Shown here: positions 6,481 through 12,034 of the stretch, piece by piece
How positions within the stretch are numbered: the first letter of the stretch is position 1
How the letters are laid out: every line of letters starts with the position of its first letter
Assembly (NCBI GenBank): GCA_902465105.1
Contig: CABQLM010000064.1
Span: 1-12,034, forward strand
Direction of reading: 5' to 3'
DNA length: 12,034 bases
DNA from: an uncultured Collinsella sp.
Lineage (GTDB): Bacteria > Actinomycetota > Coriobacteriia > Coriobacteriales > Coriobacteriaceae
Translations under genes and position numbers: made by a program
Notes under the pieces: model-generated
Seen by the model: only the letters and a program-made list of their open reading frames with translations
The model's database searches: none
Told to the model about the DNA's origin: nothing

Positions 6481-6534
6481 GTCCCCGAGTGCCGGCACAT
6501 AAGGAACGTCCCTAAGTGCCAAAACGACCGGTCG
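6481..6534. repeat. Repeat mosaic with short palindromes
   Basis: GTCCCCGAGTGCC (6481-6493) recurs as GTCCCTAAGTGCC (6508-6520). The perfect palindromes GTGCCGGCAC (6489-6498) and CGACCGGTCG (6525-6534) are also present. This looks like debris of palindromic repeat units related to the 6399-6454 element (shared GGAACGTCCC core). Confidence 0.6.
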
Positions 6535-6593
6535 GGCAACGCCGATGTTTTGGCGAAGTCAGCGAAAACCCGCCAGAGTGAGCAAGGTGCCTT

Positions 6594-6707
6594 GAAACAA
6601 GGCGGCATTGACCTTCTGGTCATGCCGCCGAAGTTGAAAGGCAGATTGCCGCTCTGACGGGTTTGCAGTGTCGAGCCGTTACGCGGTTTGTCAAAATCGC
6701 GTAACCA
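6594..6707 (-). ncRNA. Structured RNA-like element, copy 2
   Basis: On the minus strand, hairpin 1 (GTTACGCG / CGCGTAAC, extended by UUU/AAA after an A.C mismatch) again presents a UGAC loop, as copy 1 does with an unrelated stem. The conserved core follows, then hairpin 2 (GGCGGCAT-GACC, AGAA loop, GGTC-A-ATGCCGCC) with the one-nt bulge in the same place, and TTGTTT. A possible long-range stem pairs AAACCCGCCAGAG (6567-6579) with the core segment around 6652-6664. No minus-strand gene lies upstream, so it is not simply a gene's terminator. It could be a leader structure far upstream of the kinase, an independent small RNA, or an immobile repeat copy. Confidence 0.5.
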
Positions 6708-6720
6708 CTAGTTTGGTACC

Positions 6721-6749
6721 TTGACATTCATTTCTCACGCTCCTAGATT
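6721..6749 (+). promoter_or_regulatory. Promoter of the MarR-ABC operon
   Basis: A perfect -35 box TTGACA (6721-6726) and TAGATT (6744-6749) with 17-nt spacing predict a transcript start near 6756 and a leader of about 50 nt. Confidence 0.75.
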
Positions 6750-6783
6750 AGTTAGGCACAAAACAATTCATCTACCTAACTAA
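6748..6783. promoter_or_regulatory. Split palindrome, probable MarR operator
   Basis: TTAGTTAGG (6748-6756) and CCTAACTAA (6775-6783) are exact reverse complements 18 nt apart. The left half overlaps the -10 box and start point and the right half lies in the leader, so bound regulator would block transcription. TAGTTAG/CTAACTA half-sites are typical of MarR-family operators, but the wide spacing is less so. Autoregulation is inferred. Confidence 0.65.
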
Positions 6784-6804
6784 AGAAAGGAGCAAGGCTT
6801 AGAT

Positions 6805-7308
6805 ATGTGTGTTGAACCACTCGCTTATCCGCATGAACCCGGCGGCGACCCTTCACGGCCGGCGGACGAGCCCGAGACCCAGTCCAAGGAGGACCGTCTC
6901 GCCAAGAGAATCCTCCATGGGCTGGGGTTTTGCGGCCATTACATGCATTTTCACGGCGGCGGCATATCTGGCAAGGCGCCCATCGTCTGCCTGCTCGCCA
7001 AGCAGCCTACCGGCGAGCTGTCCCAACAGGAACTTGGCATGCACTTCGACCTCAAGCCGGGGTCCCTTTCCGAGATTCTGTCCAAGCTCGAAATGGGCGG
7101 CCTTATCGAGCGCAACCGCAATCCCAAAGACCGTCGGCAGCTCACCATCCGCCTGACCGAAGCAGGATGGGAAAAGGCCCGCGTTGAGCAGGCGGCCCGC
7201 ATCCGCTTTAGAGAGCGCGCCTTTAGTGCCCTCACTCACGACGAGCGCGAGCAGCTCGCCGAAATGCTCGAGAAAATCCGCAAAACCTGGGAGGAACTGG
7301 ATGATTAA
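6805..7308 (+). CDS. MarR-family transcriptional regulator
   Basis: A 167-aa protein. A winged helix-turn-helix covers about residues 60-135: GELSQQELGMHFDLKPGSLS is the DNA-reading helix pair, and RNPKDRRQLTIRLTEAG is the wing with the conserved DRR. The final helix (about 140-165) supplies dimer contacts. The N-terminal 35 residues are Pro/Glu-rich and probably disordered; a HYMHFHGGG stretch precedes the DNA-binding domain. It is the first gene of an operon with two ABC exporter halves and overlaps the next gene by 8 nt, so it most likely represses that operon until a toxic ligand binds. A strong AAGGAG lies 12 nt before the ATG (long), with a weaker AAGG at 7 nt. Confidence 0.9.
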   Translation: MCVEPLAYPHEPGGDPSRPADEPETQSKEDRLAKRILHGLGFCGHYMHFHGGGISGKAPIVCLLAKQPTGELSQQELGMHFDLKPGSLSEILSKLEMGGLIERNRNPKDRRQLTIRLTEAGWEKARVEQAARIRFRERAFSALTHDEREQLAEMLEKIRKTWEELDD

Positions 7309-9115
7309 AACCCTCATGGGCAGCATCCGCGACTATATGAAAGTCACTGTTGCCACGCCATTACTCGTGCTTGGCGAGGTGCTCTGCGAGATGCTGATTC
7401 CATTTATCACCGCCAACCTGATCGACGCCATCAAAGACGGCGCCACCGTAGCCGAGATGCTTCCCACCGCGGGCTTTTTGGTGCTCATCGCGCTGACGTC
7501 GCTTGCTTTTGGTGCCGCTGCCGGCGTCACCTGCAGCCATGCGAGTTGCGGCTTCGCCAAGAACCTGCGTCACGACCTGTTCTACAAGATCCAAACGTTC
7601 AGCTTTGCCAACATCGATGAGTTCTCGAGCTCCTCGCTCGTCACGCGCCTGACTACCGATATCAACAACGTGCAGCAGGCCTTTATGATGATCATCCGTA
7701 TCGCCGTGCGCGCGCCGCTGGTATTGATATTCGCCTTTACCATGGCGTTTATCATGGGCGGCAGCGTTGCCATGGTCTACCTGGTCATCATTCCGCTGCT
7801 GGGCTTTGGACTGTTCTTTATCATCTTTAAGGTGCGCCCCATCTTCTCGCGCGTGTTCCACAAGTACGACGCCCTTAACGAATCCGTCGAGGAAAACGTC
7901 ACCGGCATGCGCGTGGTTAAGAGCTACGTGCGCGAAGACTTTGAGAAAGAGAAGTTCGCGACCGCCGCACGCGACGTCCAGATGGACTTCACCCGCGCCG
8001 AGAAGCTGCTCGCCTTTAACAACCCCATGATGAACATCTGCGTCAACGGCGCATTTGTCGTCATCATCTACCTGGGCTCCAAGCTCATCATCACAAGCCA
8101 GGGCACGCTGTTCGACGTGGGCCAGCTCTCCTCGATCTTTACCTATGGCTTTCAGATCCTTATGAGCCTGATGCAGCTGTCGATGATCTTTGTCATGGTG
8201 ACCATGGCCGACGAATCGGCACACCGCATTACCGAGGTGCTTGCCGCCGAGCCCACGATTGCTGATCCCGCCGAGCCCGTGCTCGAGGTTGCCGACGGCT
8301 CCATCGACTTTGACCACGTGAGCTTTAAGTATTCCGCGCATGCGAAACGCCAGGCGCTCGACGACATCGACCTGCACATTACGAGCGGCGAGACCATCGG
8401 CATCATCGGCGGCACTGGCTCGGCCAAGTCCACGCTCGTAAACCTCATTGCCCGCCTGTATGACGCCACCGAAGGCACCGTGCGCGTGGGCGGCATGGAC
8501 GTGCGCGACTACGACCTGGACGCGCTGCGCCACCAAGTGGCCATGGTATTGCAGAAAAACGTGCTGTTTAGCGGCACCATCGCCGAGAACCTGCGTTGGG
8601 GAGACCCGAATGCCACTGACGAAGAGGTCCGCGAGGCAGCGCACCTGGCCTGTGCCGACGAGTTTGTCGACGGCTTCCCCAAGGGCTATGACACCTGGAT
8701 TGAACAGGGCGGCTCCAATGTCTCGGGCGGTCAGAAGCAGCGCCTGTGCATTGCGCGTGCCCTGCTGCGTCGCCCCAAGATCTTGATCCTGGACGACTCC
8801 ACCAGCGCCGTCGACACCAAGACCGACGCCAAGATTCGCGCAGGGCTGGCAAGCTATCTGCCCAACACGACCAAGCTCGTCATCGCCCAGCGCATTAGCT
8901 CCGTGCAGGACGCAGACCGCATCATCGTCATGGAGGGCGGCCGTATCGCGCAGATCGGCAACCATGACGAGCTGCTCAAGACAAGCGAGATCTACCGCGA
9001 GACCTTCACCTCGCAAAACAAGATGTCTGCCGAGGGCGAAGGGGCCGGCGAGGCCGACACCGAGGCATCCGCAACGCAAGCTCAGACCCAGGAAGGAGGC
9101 GAGGCACATGAGTAA
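7301..9115 (+). CDS. ABC exporter half-transporter, degenerate ATP-site subunit
   Basis: A 604-aa protein fusing a six-helix exporter domain (about 15-310) to a nucleotide-binding domain (335-570). Walker A is GGTGSAKS (370-377, Ala where Gly is usual), Q-loop Gln418, signature VSGGQ (474-478), Walker B ILILDD (494-499). The catalytic Glu is replaced by Asp499, and the switch His is Gln530 (VIAQR). These are the marks of the inactive-site subunit of heterodimeric exporters such as TM287/288, BmrCD and LmrCD. An acidic tail follows (575-604). The ATG at 7301 overlaps the MarR stop (ATGATTAA) with GGAGG 6 nt upstream. It should pair with the next gene product to export drugs, lipids or peptides; the substrate is unknown. 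Confidence 0.93.
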   Translation: MIKTLMGSIRDYMKVTVATPLLVLGEVLCEMLIPFITANLIDAIKDGATVAEMLPTAGFLVLIALTSLAFGAAAGVTCSHASCGFAKNLRHDLFYKIQTFSFANIDEFSSSSLVTRLTTDINNVQQAFMMIIRIAVRAPLVLIFAFTMAFIMGGSVAMVYLVIIPLLGFGLFFIIFKVRPIFSRVFHKYDALNESVEENVTGMRVVKSYVREDFEKEKFATAARDVQMDFTRAEKLLAFNNPMMNICVNGAFVVIIYLGSKLIITSQGTLFDVGQLSSIFTYGFQILMSLMQLSMIFVMVTMADESAHRITEVLAAEPTIADPAEPVLEVADGSIDFDHVSFKYSAHAKRQALDDIDLHITSGETIGIIGGTGSAKSTLVNLIARLYDATEGTVRVGGMDVRDYDLDALRHQVAMVLQKNVLFSGTIAENLRWGDPNATDEEVREAAHLACADEFVDGFPKGYDTWIEQGGSNVSGGQKQRLCIARALLRRPKILILDDSTSAVDTKTDAKIRAGLASYLPNTTKLVIAQRISSVQDADRIIVMEGGRIAQIGNHDELLKTSEIYRETFTSQNKMSAEGEGAGEADTEASATQAQTQEGGEAHE

Positions 9116-11027
9116 GGCAACGACCGCCGAGCGCGCGCTCAACCGCAAGGGCGGCACCATGTCGCGCCTCATCAAGACGCTCTTTGGCTTCTACCCCGTG
9201 CTTTTGCCCCTCGTCGTCGTCGGCGTGGTGCTCTGTGCCATCATCAACTCCATCGGCGCGACCTTCCTTCAGAGCGCCCTGCAGATTATTAGCGAATCGT
9301 GGCAGTCGGGCGATTGGGAAGCCGCACAGCCCAAGATCACACAGCTCGTGACCACCCTTGCCAGCATCTACGGCGTCGGCATCCTGTCCTCGCTGTTCTG
9401 GAACCGCGCCATGGCCATCGTCACGCAGGGCTCGCTCGAGAAGCTGCGCGAGAAGATGTTCAACCGCATGCAGGACCTGCCGATTCGCTACTTCGACACA
9501 CACCAGCGCGGCGACATCATGAGCCACTACACCAACGACATCGACACGCTGCGCCAGATGATCAGCCAGTCGCTGCCCAACCTGCTCATGACGACCATCG
9601 TCATCGTCACGGTGTTCTTTATCATGCTGTACTACAGCGTTTGGATGTGCCTGGTCATTGTGGCAGGCGTCGCCTTTATGACCTTTATGACCAAGCTGCT
9701 CGGCTCCAACTCCGCGCGTTTCTTTATTGCACAGCAGACCGAGCTCGGCGTGGTCGAGGGCCACATCGAGGAAGTCATGAACGGCCAGAAGGTCGTCAAG
9801 GCATTCTGCCACGAGTCTGCCGCCGAGGCCGATTTTGACGAGCGCAACGAAAAGCTCTTCGAGGTCTCGCAGAAGGCCAACATGTACGCCAACATCCTCA
9901 TGCCTATCCTTATGAACCTGGGCAACCTGCTCTACGTGCTGGTCGCACTGGCAGGCGGCATTTTCCTGGCGCTGGGCGTGCCCAACCTGAGCATCTCGGG
10001 CATGGCGCTGTCCATCGCCGTCGTGGTGCCGTTCCTCAACATGACCAAGCAGTTCTGCGGACAGATCGGTCAGATCTCGCAGCAGATCAACGCCGTGGTC
10101 ATGGGCCTCGCCGGCGCCGACCGTATCTTTGAACTCATCGACGAGGAGCCCGAGGCCGACGAAGGCTATGTGACGCTCGTCAACGCGCAGGTGAACCCCG
10201 ATACCTGGCAGCTCGAGGAGGCCGACCACCACACCGGCATGTGGGCATGGAAACATCCGCACCGCGCAACCGGCGAGATTGAGTACGTGCCGCTGCGCGG
10301 CGACCTGGTCATGGACAACGTCGACTTTGGCTACACGCCCGACCACGAGGTGCTGCACGGCGTGTCTGTGTTTGCCAAGCCGGGCCAGAAGGTCGCGTTT
10401 GTCGGCGCCACCGGTGCCGGCAAGACGACCATCACCAACCTCATCAACCGCTTCTATGACATCGCCGACGGCAAGATCCGCTACGACGGCATCAACGTCA
10501 ACAAGATCCGCAAGGCCGATCTGCGCCGCTCGCTGGGCGTCGTGCTACAGGACGTGAACCTGTTCACCGGCACCGTGATGGATAACATCCGCTACGGCAA
10601 CCTGGATGCCACCGACGAGGAGTGCATCGCGGCGGCAAAGCTCGCGGGCGCGGACGACTTTATCACCCGCCTGCCCGATGGCTACGACACCATGCTCACC
10701 GGCAACGGCGCACAGCTGTCGCAGGGCCAGCGCCAGCTGATTTCGATCGCACGCGCTGCCGTCGCCGATCCGCCAGCAATGATTCTGGACGAGGCCACGA
10801 GCTCCATCGACACCCGCACCGAGGCTATCGTGCAGGCCGGCATGGACAAGCTCATGGAAGGCCGCACGACGTTTGTCATCGCGCACCGCTTGTCCACCGT
10901 GCGCAACTCCGACGCGATCATCTGTCTGGACCACGGCCGCATCATCGAGCGCGGCAATCACGACGAGCTGATCGCCAAGCGCGGGTATTACTACCAGCTC
11001 TACACCGGAGCGTTTGAGCTGGAGTAG
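9108..11027 (+). CDS. ABC exporter half-transporter, catalytic subunit
   Basis: A 639-aa protein, the partner of the preceding gene. A six-helix membrane domain (about 25-330) joins a nucleotide-binding domain (400-630) with canonical catalytic residues: Walker A GATGAGKT (433-440), Walker B MILDE (558-562, catalytic Glu562) and switch His593 (IAHRLSTV). The signature reads LSQGQ (537-541) instead of LSGGQ, as in TM288-type subunits. A linker of about 45 residues (352-397, with GMWAWKHPH) lies between the domains, a feature I recall in the LmrD/YfiC-like branch. The start overlaps the previous stop by 8 nt (ATGAGTAA), with AGGAGG 8 nt upstream. It forms a heterodimer at the membrane; expression is probably under the MarR protein. 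Confidence 0.94.
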   Translation: MSKATTAERALNRKGGTMSRLIKTLFGFYPVLLPLVVVGVVLCAIINSIGATFLQSALQIISESWQSGDWEAAQPKITQLVTTLASIYGVGILSSLFWNRAMAIVTQGSLEKLREKMFNRMQDLPIRYFDTHQRGDIMSHYTNDIDTLRQMISQSLPNLLMTTIVIVTVFFIMLYYSVWMCLVIVAGVAFMTFMTKLLGSNSARFFIAQQTELGVVEGHIEEVMNGQKVVKAFCHESAAEADFDERNEKLFEVSQKANMYANILMPILMNLGNLLYVLVALAGGIFLALGVPNLSISGMALSIAVVVPFLNMTKQFCGQIGQISQQINAVVMGLAGADRIFELIDEEPEADEGYVTLVNAQVNPDTWQLEEADHHTGMWAWKHPHRATGEIEYVPLRGDLVMDNVDFGYTPDHEVLHGVSVFAKPGQKVAFVGATGAGKTTITNLINRFYDIADGKIRYDGINVNKIRKADLRRSLGVVLQDVNLFTGTVMDNIRYGNLDATDEECIAAAKLAGADDFITRLPDGYDTMLTGNGAQLSQGQRQLISIARAAVADPPAMILDEATSSIDTRTEAIVQAGMDKLMEGRTTFVIAHRLSTVRNSDAIICLDHGRIIERGNHDELIAKRGYYYQLYTGAFELE

Positions 11028-11053
11028 CTCAAAACAGCCCCAACGCTCCCAAC

Positions 11054-11086
11054 GGAGTTCCCCGAGGGAGACGGGGTGTTTACTCC
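11054..11086 (+). terminator. Hairpin after the ABC operon, possible terminator
   Basis: CCCCG/CGGGG (11060-11064, 11072-11076) is followed by TGTTT, and an outer GGAGT/ACTCC pairing (11054-11058, 11082-11086) encloses it. The short T-run makes termination partial at best. Confidence 0.4.
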
Positions 11087-11120
11087 GTGCTCAAACATTC
11101 TCGCTTCGCTGCGAAACTGC

Positions 11121-11164
11121 GCGCGGAGGAAATACCCCGCCGCCCCCGGGGCACCCTCCTGCGC
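11121..11164. other. GC-rich hairpin of unknown role
   Basis: GCGC-GGAGG (11121-11129) pairs with CCTCC-t-GCGC (11155-11164), with an inner CCCC/GGGG (11135-11138, 11148-11151). It sits in the 291-nt gap between the ABC operon and the toxin-antitoxin genes, where no convincing gene is seen on either strand. Confidence 0.4.
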
Positions 11165-11202
11165 ACAATCAGCCCGTCACTTAGAGCGGAATAAAAGATT
11201 GT

Positions 11203-11235
11203 GAGCCCCTGGCCAATCGGCCAGGGGCTCGTTTT
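11203..11235. terminator. Strong intrinsic terminator
   Basis: A perfect 12-bp stem (GAGCCCCTGGCC, loop AATC) is followed by GTTTTG on the plus strand. An outer CACAATC/GATTGTG pairing (11164-11170, 11198-11204) competes at its base. It is the likely final terminator for the ABC operon and insulates the toxin-antitoxin promoter. Confidence 0.85.
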
Positions 11236-11266
11236 GTGTGGGGGTATTTTGGCTGGCAGGTGCTGC

Positions 11267-11282
11267 ATATTATTCGTATAAT
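11267..11282 (+). promoter_or_regulatory. Toxin-antitoxin promoter -10 with small palindrome
   Basis: A perfect TATAAT lies at 11277-11282, 36 nt before the antitoxin start; the matching -35 is weak (TGGCAG, 11254-11259, 17 nt away). ATTAT-tcgt-ATAAT forms a short palindrome over the -10 box, a plausible site for antitoxin autoregulation. Confidence 0.5.
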
Positions 11283-11318
11283 TTATCGTAAGTTCCCGTA
11301 CATCGATTGGAGCCTTAC

Positions 11319-11582
11319 ATGCCTGCCATTAAACCTGTTTCCGATTTGCGCAATTACAACGAGGTGCTCTCCGATGTCCACGAGGGCTCCCCGGTGTTTC
11401 TGACCAAAAATGGGCACGGTTGCTACGCTGTGCTCGACATGAAAGATTACGACCGGTTTTGCGCCATCAGCACGCTGATGTCGGAGCTTGAGCGCGGGCG
11501 CAGCTCGGGTGATGAGAGCGGATGGGTCTCGTCGGACAACGTCGCCGAGCACTTCCGCCGCAAGGCCGCAAGCCATGCATAG
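11319..11582 (+). CDS. Type II antitoxin, Phd/YefM family
   Basis: An 87-aa protein. It begins PAIKPVSDLRNYNEVL, the typical Phd/YefM DNA-binding N-terminus, followed by GSPVFLTKNGHGCYAVLDMKDY (strands and helix of the fold). The polar C-terminal third (about 55-87) is the likely toxin-wrapping tail, disordered when free. GGAG lies 6 nt before the ATG; a TTG four codons upstream is less likely because it would overlap that site. The next gene starts 8 nt before its stop (ATGCATAG). The antitoxin should neutralise the toxin and, with it, repress the shared promoter. Confidence 0.9.
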   Translation: MPAIKPVSDLRNYNEVLSDVHEGSPVFLTKNGHGCYAVLDMKDYDRFCAISTLMSELERGRSSGDESGWVSSDNVAEHFRRKAASHA

Positions 11583-11889
11583 CTTCGAGGTCGTCTACTC
11601 TCCGCTGGCTCTGCAAGATCTCGACGACATCTGGGACTATATTGCCGTCGAACAGGACAATCCCGCAGCAGCGGAGAGAATCGTAGAGGGCATCCTCGCT
11701 CGGATAGACCTGCTCTCCAGCTTCCCGGAGTCGGGCACGCCACTTTCATCGATCCATCCCCTACGCTCCGATTACCGGTTCGTGATCTGTGACAATTATC
11801 TCGCGTTTTACCGCTATCACCAGAAGGTCTATATCGACCGCGTCCTCCACAGAAAGCGCGATTACCTGCAGATATTGCTTGCCAAATAA
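11575..11889 (+). CDS. Type II toxin, RelE/ParE family
   Basis: A 104-aa protein of normal size for the RelE/ParE superfamily. The order of elements fits: FEVVYSPLALQDLDDIWDYI (strand then long helix), a second helix with RIDLLSSFPESGTPL, then YRFVICDNYLAFYRY and KVYIDRVLHRKRDYL (the C-terminal beta sheet with conserved Arg). Whether it cuts mRNA at the ribosome (RelE) or poisons gyrase (ParE) cannot be decided from sequence; the pairing with a Phd/YefM antitoxin and the HRKRDY ending allow either. The Shine-Dalgarno is weak (AAGG), so translation is probably coupled to the antitoxin. Confidence 0.9.
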   Translation: MHSFEVVYSPLALQDLDDIWDYIAVEQDNPAAAERIVEGILARIDLLSSFPESGTPLSSIHPLRSDYRFVICDNYLAFYRYHQKVYIDRVLHRKRDYLQILLAK

Positions 11890-11943
11890 AATGATAGCTA
11901 ATTTGGGACGCTCTCTGAGTGTAGCCGTCAACAGTGGACGCAG

Positions 11944-11961
11944 CAAAGGAACGCCCCTTTG
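11944..11961. repeat. Decayed copy of the CAAAGGGAC-type palindrome
   Basis: CAAAGGAACGCCCCTTTG followed by TCA resembles the centre and right arm of the 3155-3185 palindrome, with changes in the middle. It lies 54 nt after the toxin gene. Confidence 0.45.
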
Positions 11962-11984
11962 TCATGCAAAGTCTTTGGAAATCA

Positions 11985-12009
11985 AAACCACCCCTAAAAG
12001 GGGTGGTTT
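11985..12009. terminator. Bidirectional intrinsic terminator
   Basis: A perfect 11-bp stem (AAACCACCCCT / AGGGGTGGTTT) with an AAA loop. T-rich sequence follows on both strands (TTTGCTCTT on plus; GGTTTTGATTT on minus), so it could end the toxin-antitoxin transcript and a gene arriving from the right. Confidence 0.8.
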
Positions 12010-12034
12010 GCTCTTAGGGTATAACCCTTGGATT

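Noticed and set aside
6594..6707. A PLP- or B6-sensing riboswitch for the kinase gene
   Set aside because: The element ends over 300 nt before the kinase start, its other copy follows an unrelated epimerase gene, and no known B6 riboswitch pattern is recognised.
11080..11268. A 62-codon minus-strand open frame between the ABC operon and the toxin-antitoxin pair
   Set aside because: It runs through the terminator and GC-rich hairpins, has no clear ribosome-binding site and no recognisable protein features.

Overview
The window is GC-rich, with tightly packed genes, 8-nt start/stop overlaps and many palindromic repeats between genes. Gene content and repeat style fit a gut actinobacterium of the Coriobacteriia, most likely Collinsella. 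This assignment is inferred from style and family resemblance, since no rRNA or marker gene is present.

Left part (1-3243), minus strand: an aldose 1-epimerase-family enzyme (122-1015), a single-pass membrane protein of unknown function (1095-1958), and a two-domain protein (2135-3082). The last joins an N-terminal domain resembling the prenylated-flavin chaperone LpdD to a C-terminal Nudix domain of the type I isopentenyl-diphosphate isomerase kind. It is the most unusual gene here: both halves point to dimethylallyl-phosphate / prenylated-FMN chemistry, yet the catalytic cysteine of the isomerase domain is displaced by one residue. The gene has its own promoter, whose -35 box lies in a palindromic repeat, and a decayed copy of that palindrome covers its stop codon.

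Middle (3244-6804): a divergent plus-strand pair, an MFS efflux-type transporter (TTG start) and a low-molecular-weight protein-tyrosine phosphatase. It converges on a minus-strand pair, a pyridoxal/pyridoxamine kinase overlapping a small Cys-rich TIGR04076-like protein. The convergent gap holds a three-unit inverted/direct repeat. A 470-nt gap follows, with palindromic repeats, the second copy of a structured RNA-like element (the first follows the epimerase gene at 9-118), and the promoter/operator of the next operon.

Right part (6805-12034), plus strand: a MarR-type regulator and two ABC exporter half-transporters whose reading frames overlap by 8 nt each. The first half-transporter has a degenerate ATP site and the second a canonical one, the signature of a heterodimeric multidrug-type exporter. 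A perfect split palindrome over the promoter is the probable MarR operator. After a region of strong hairpins comes a type II toxin-antitoxin pair (Phd/YefM-like antitoxin, RelE/ParE-like toxin), then a decayed palindrome and a bidirectional terminator.

No tRNA, rRNA, CRISPR array, transposase or phage gene was seen.
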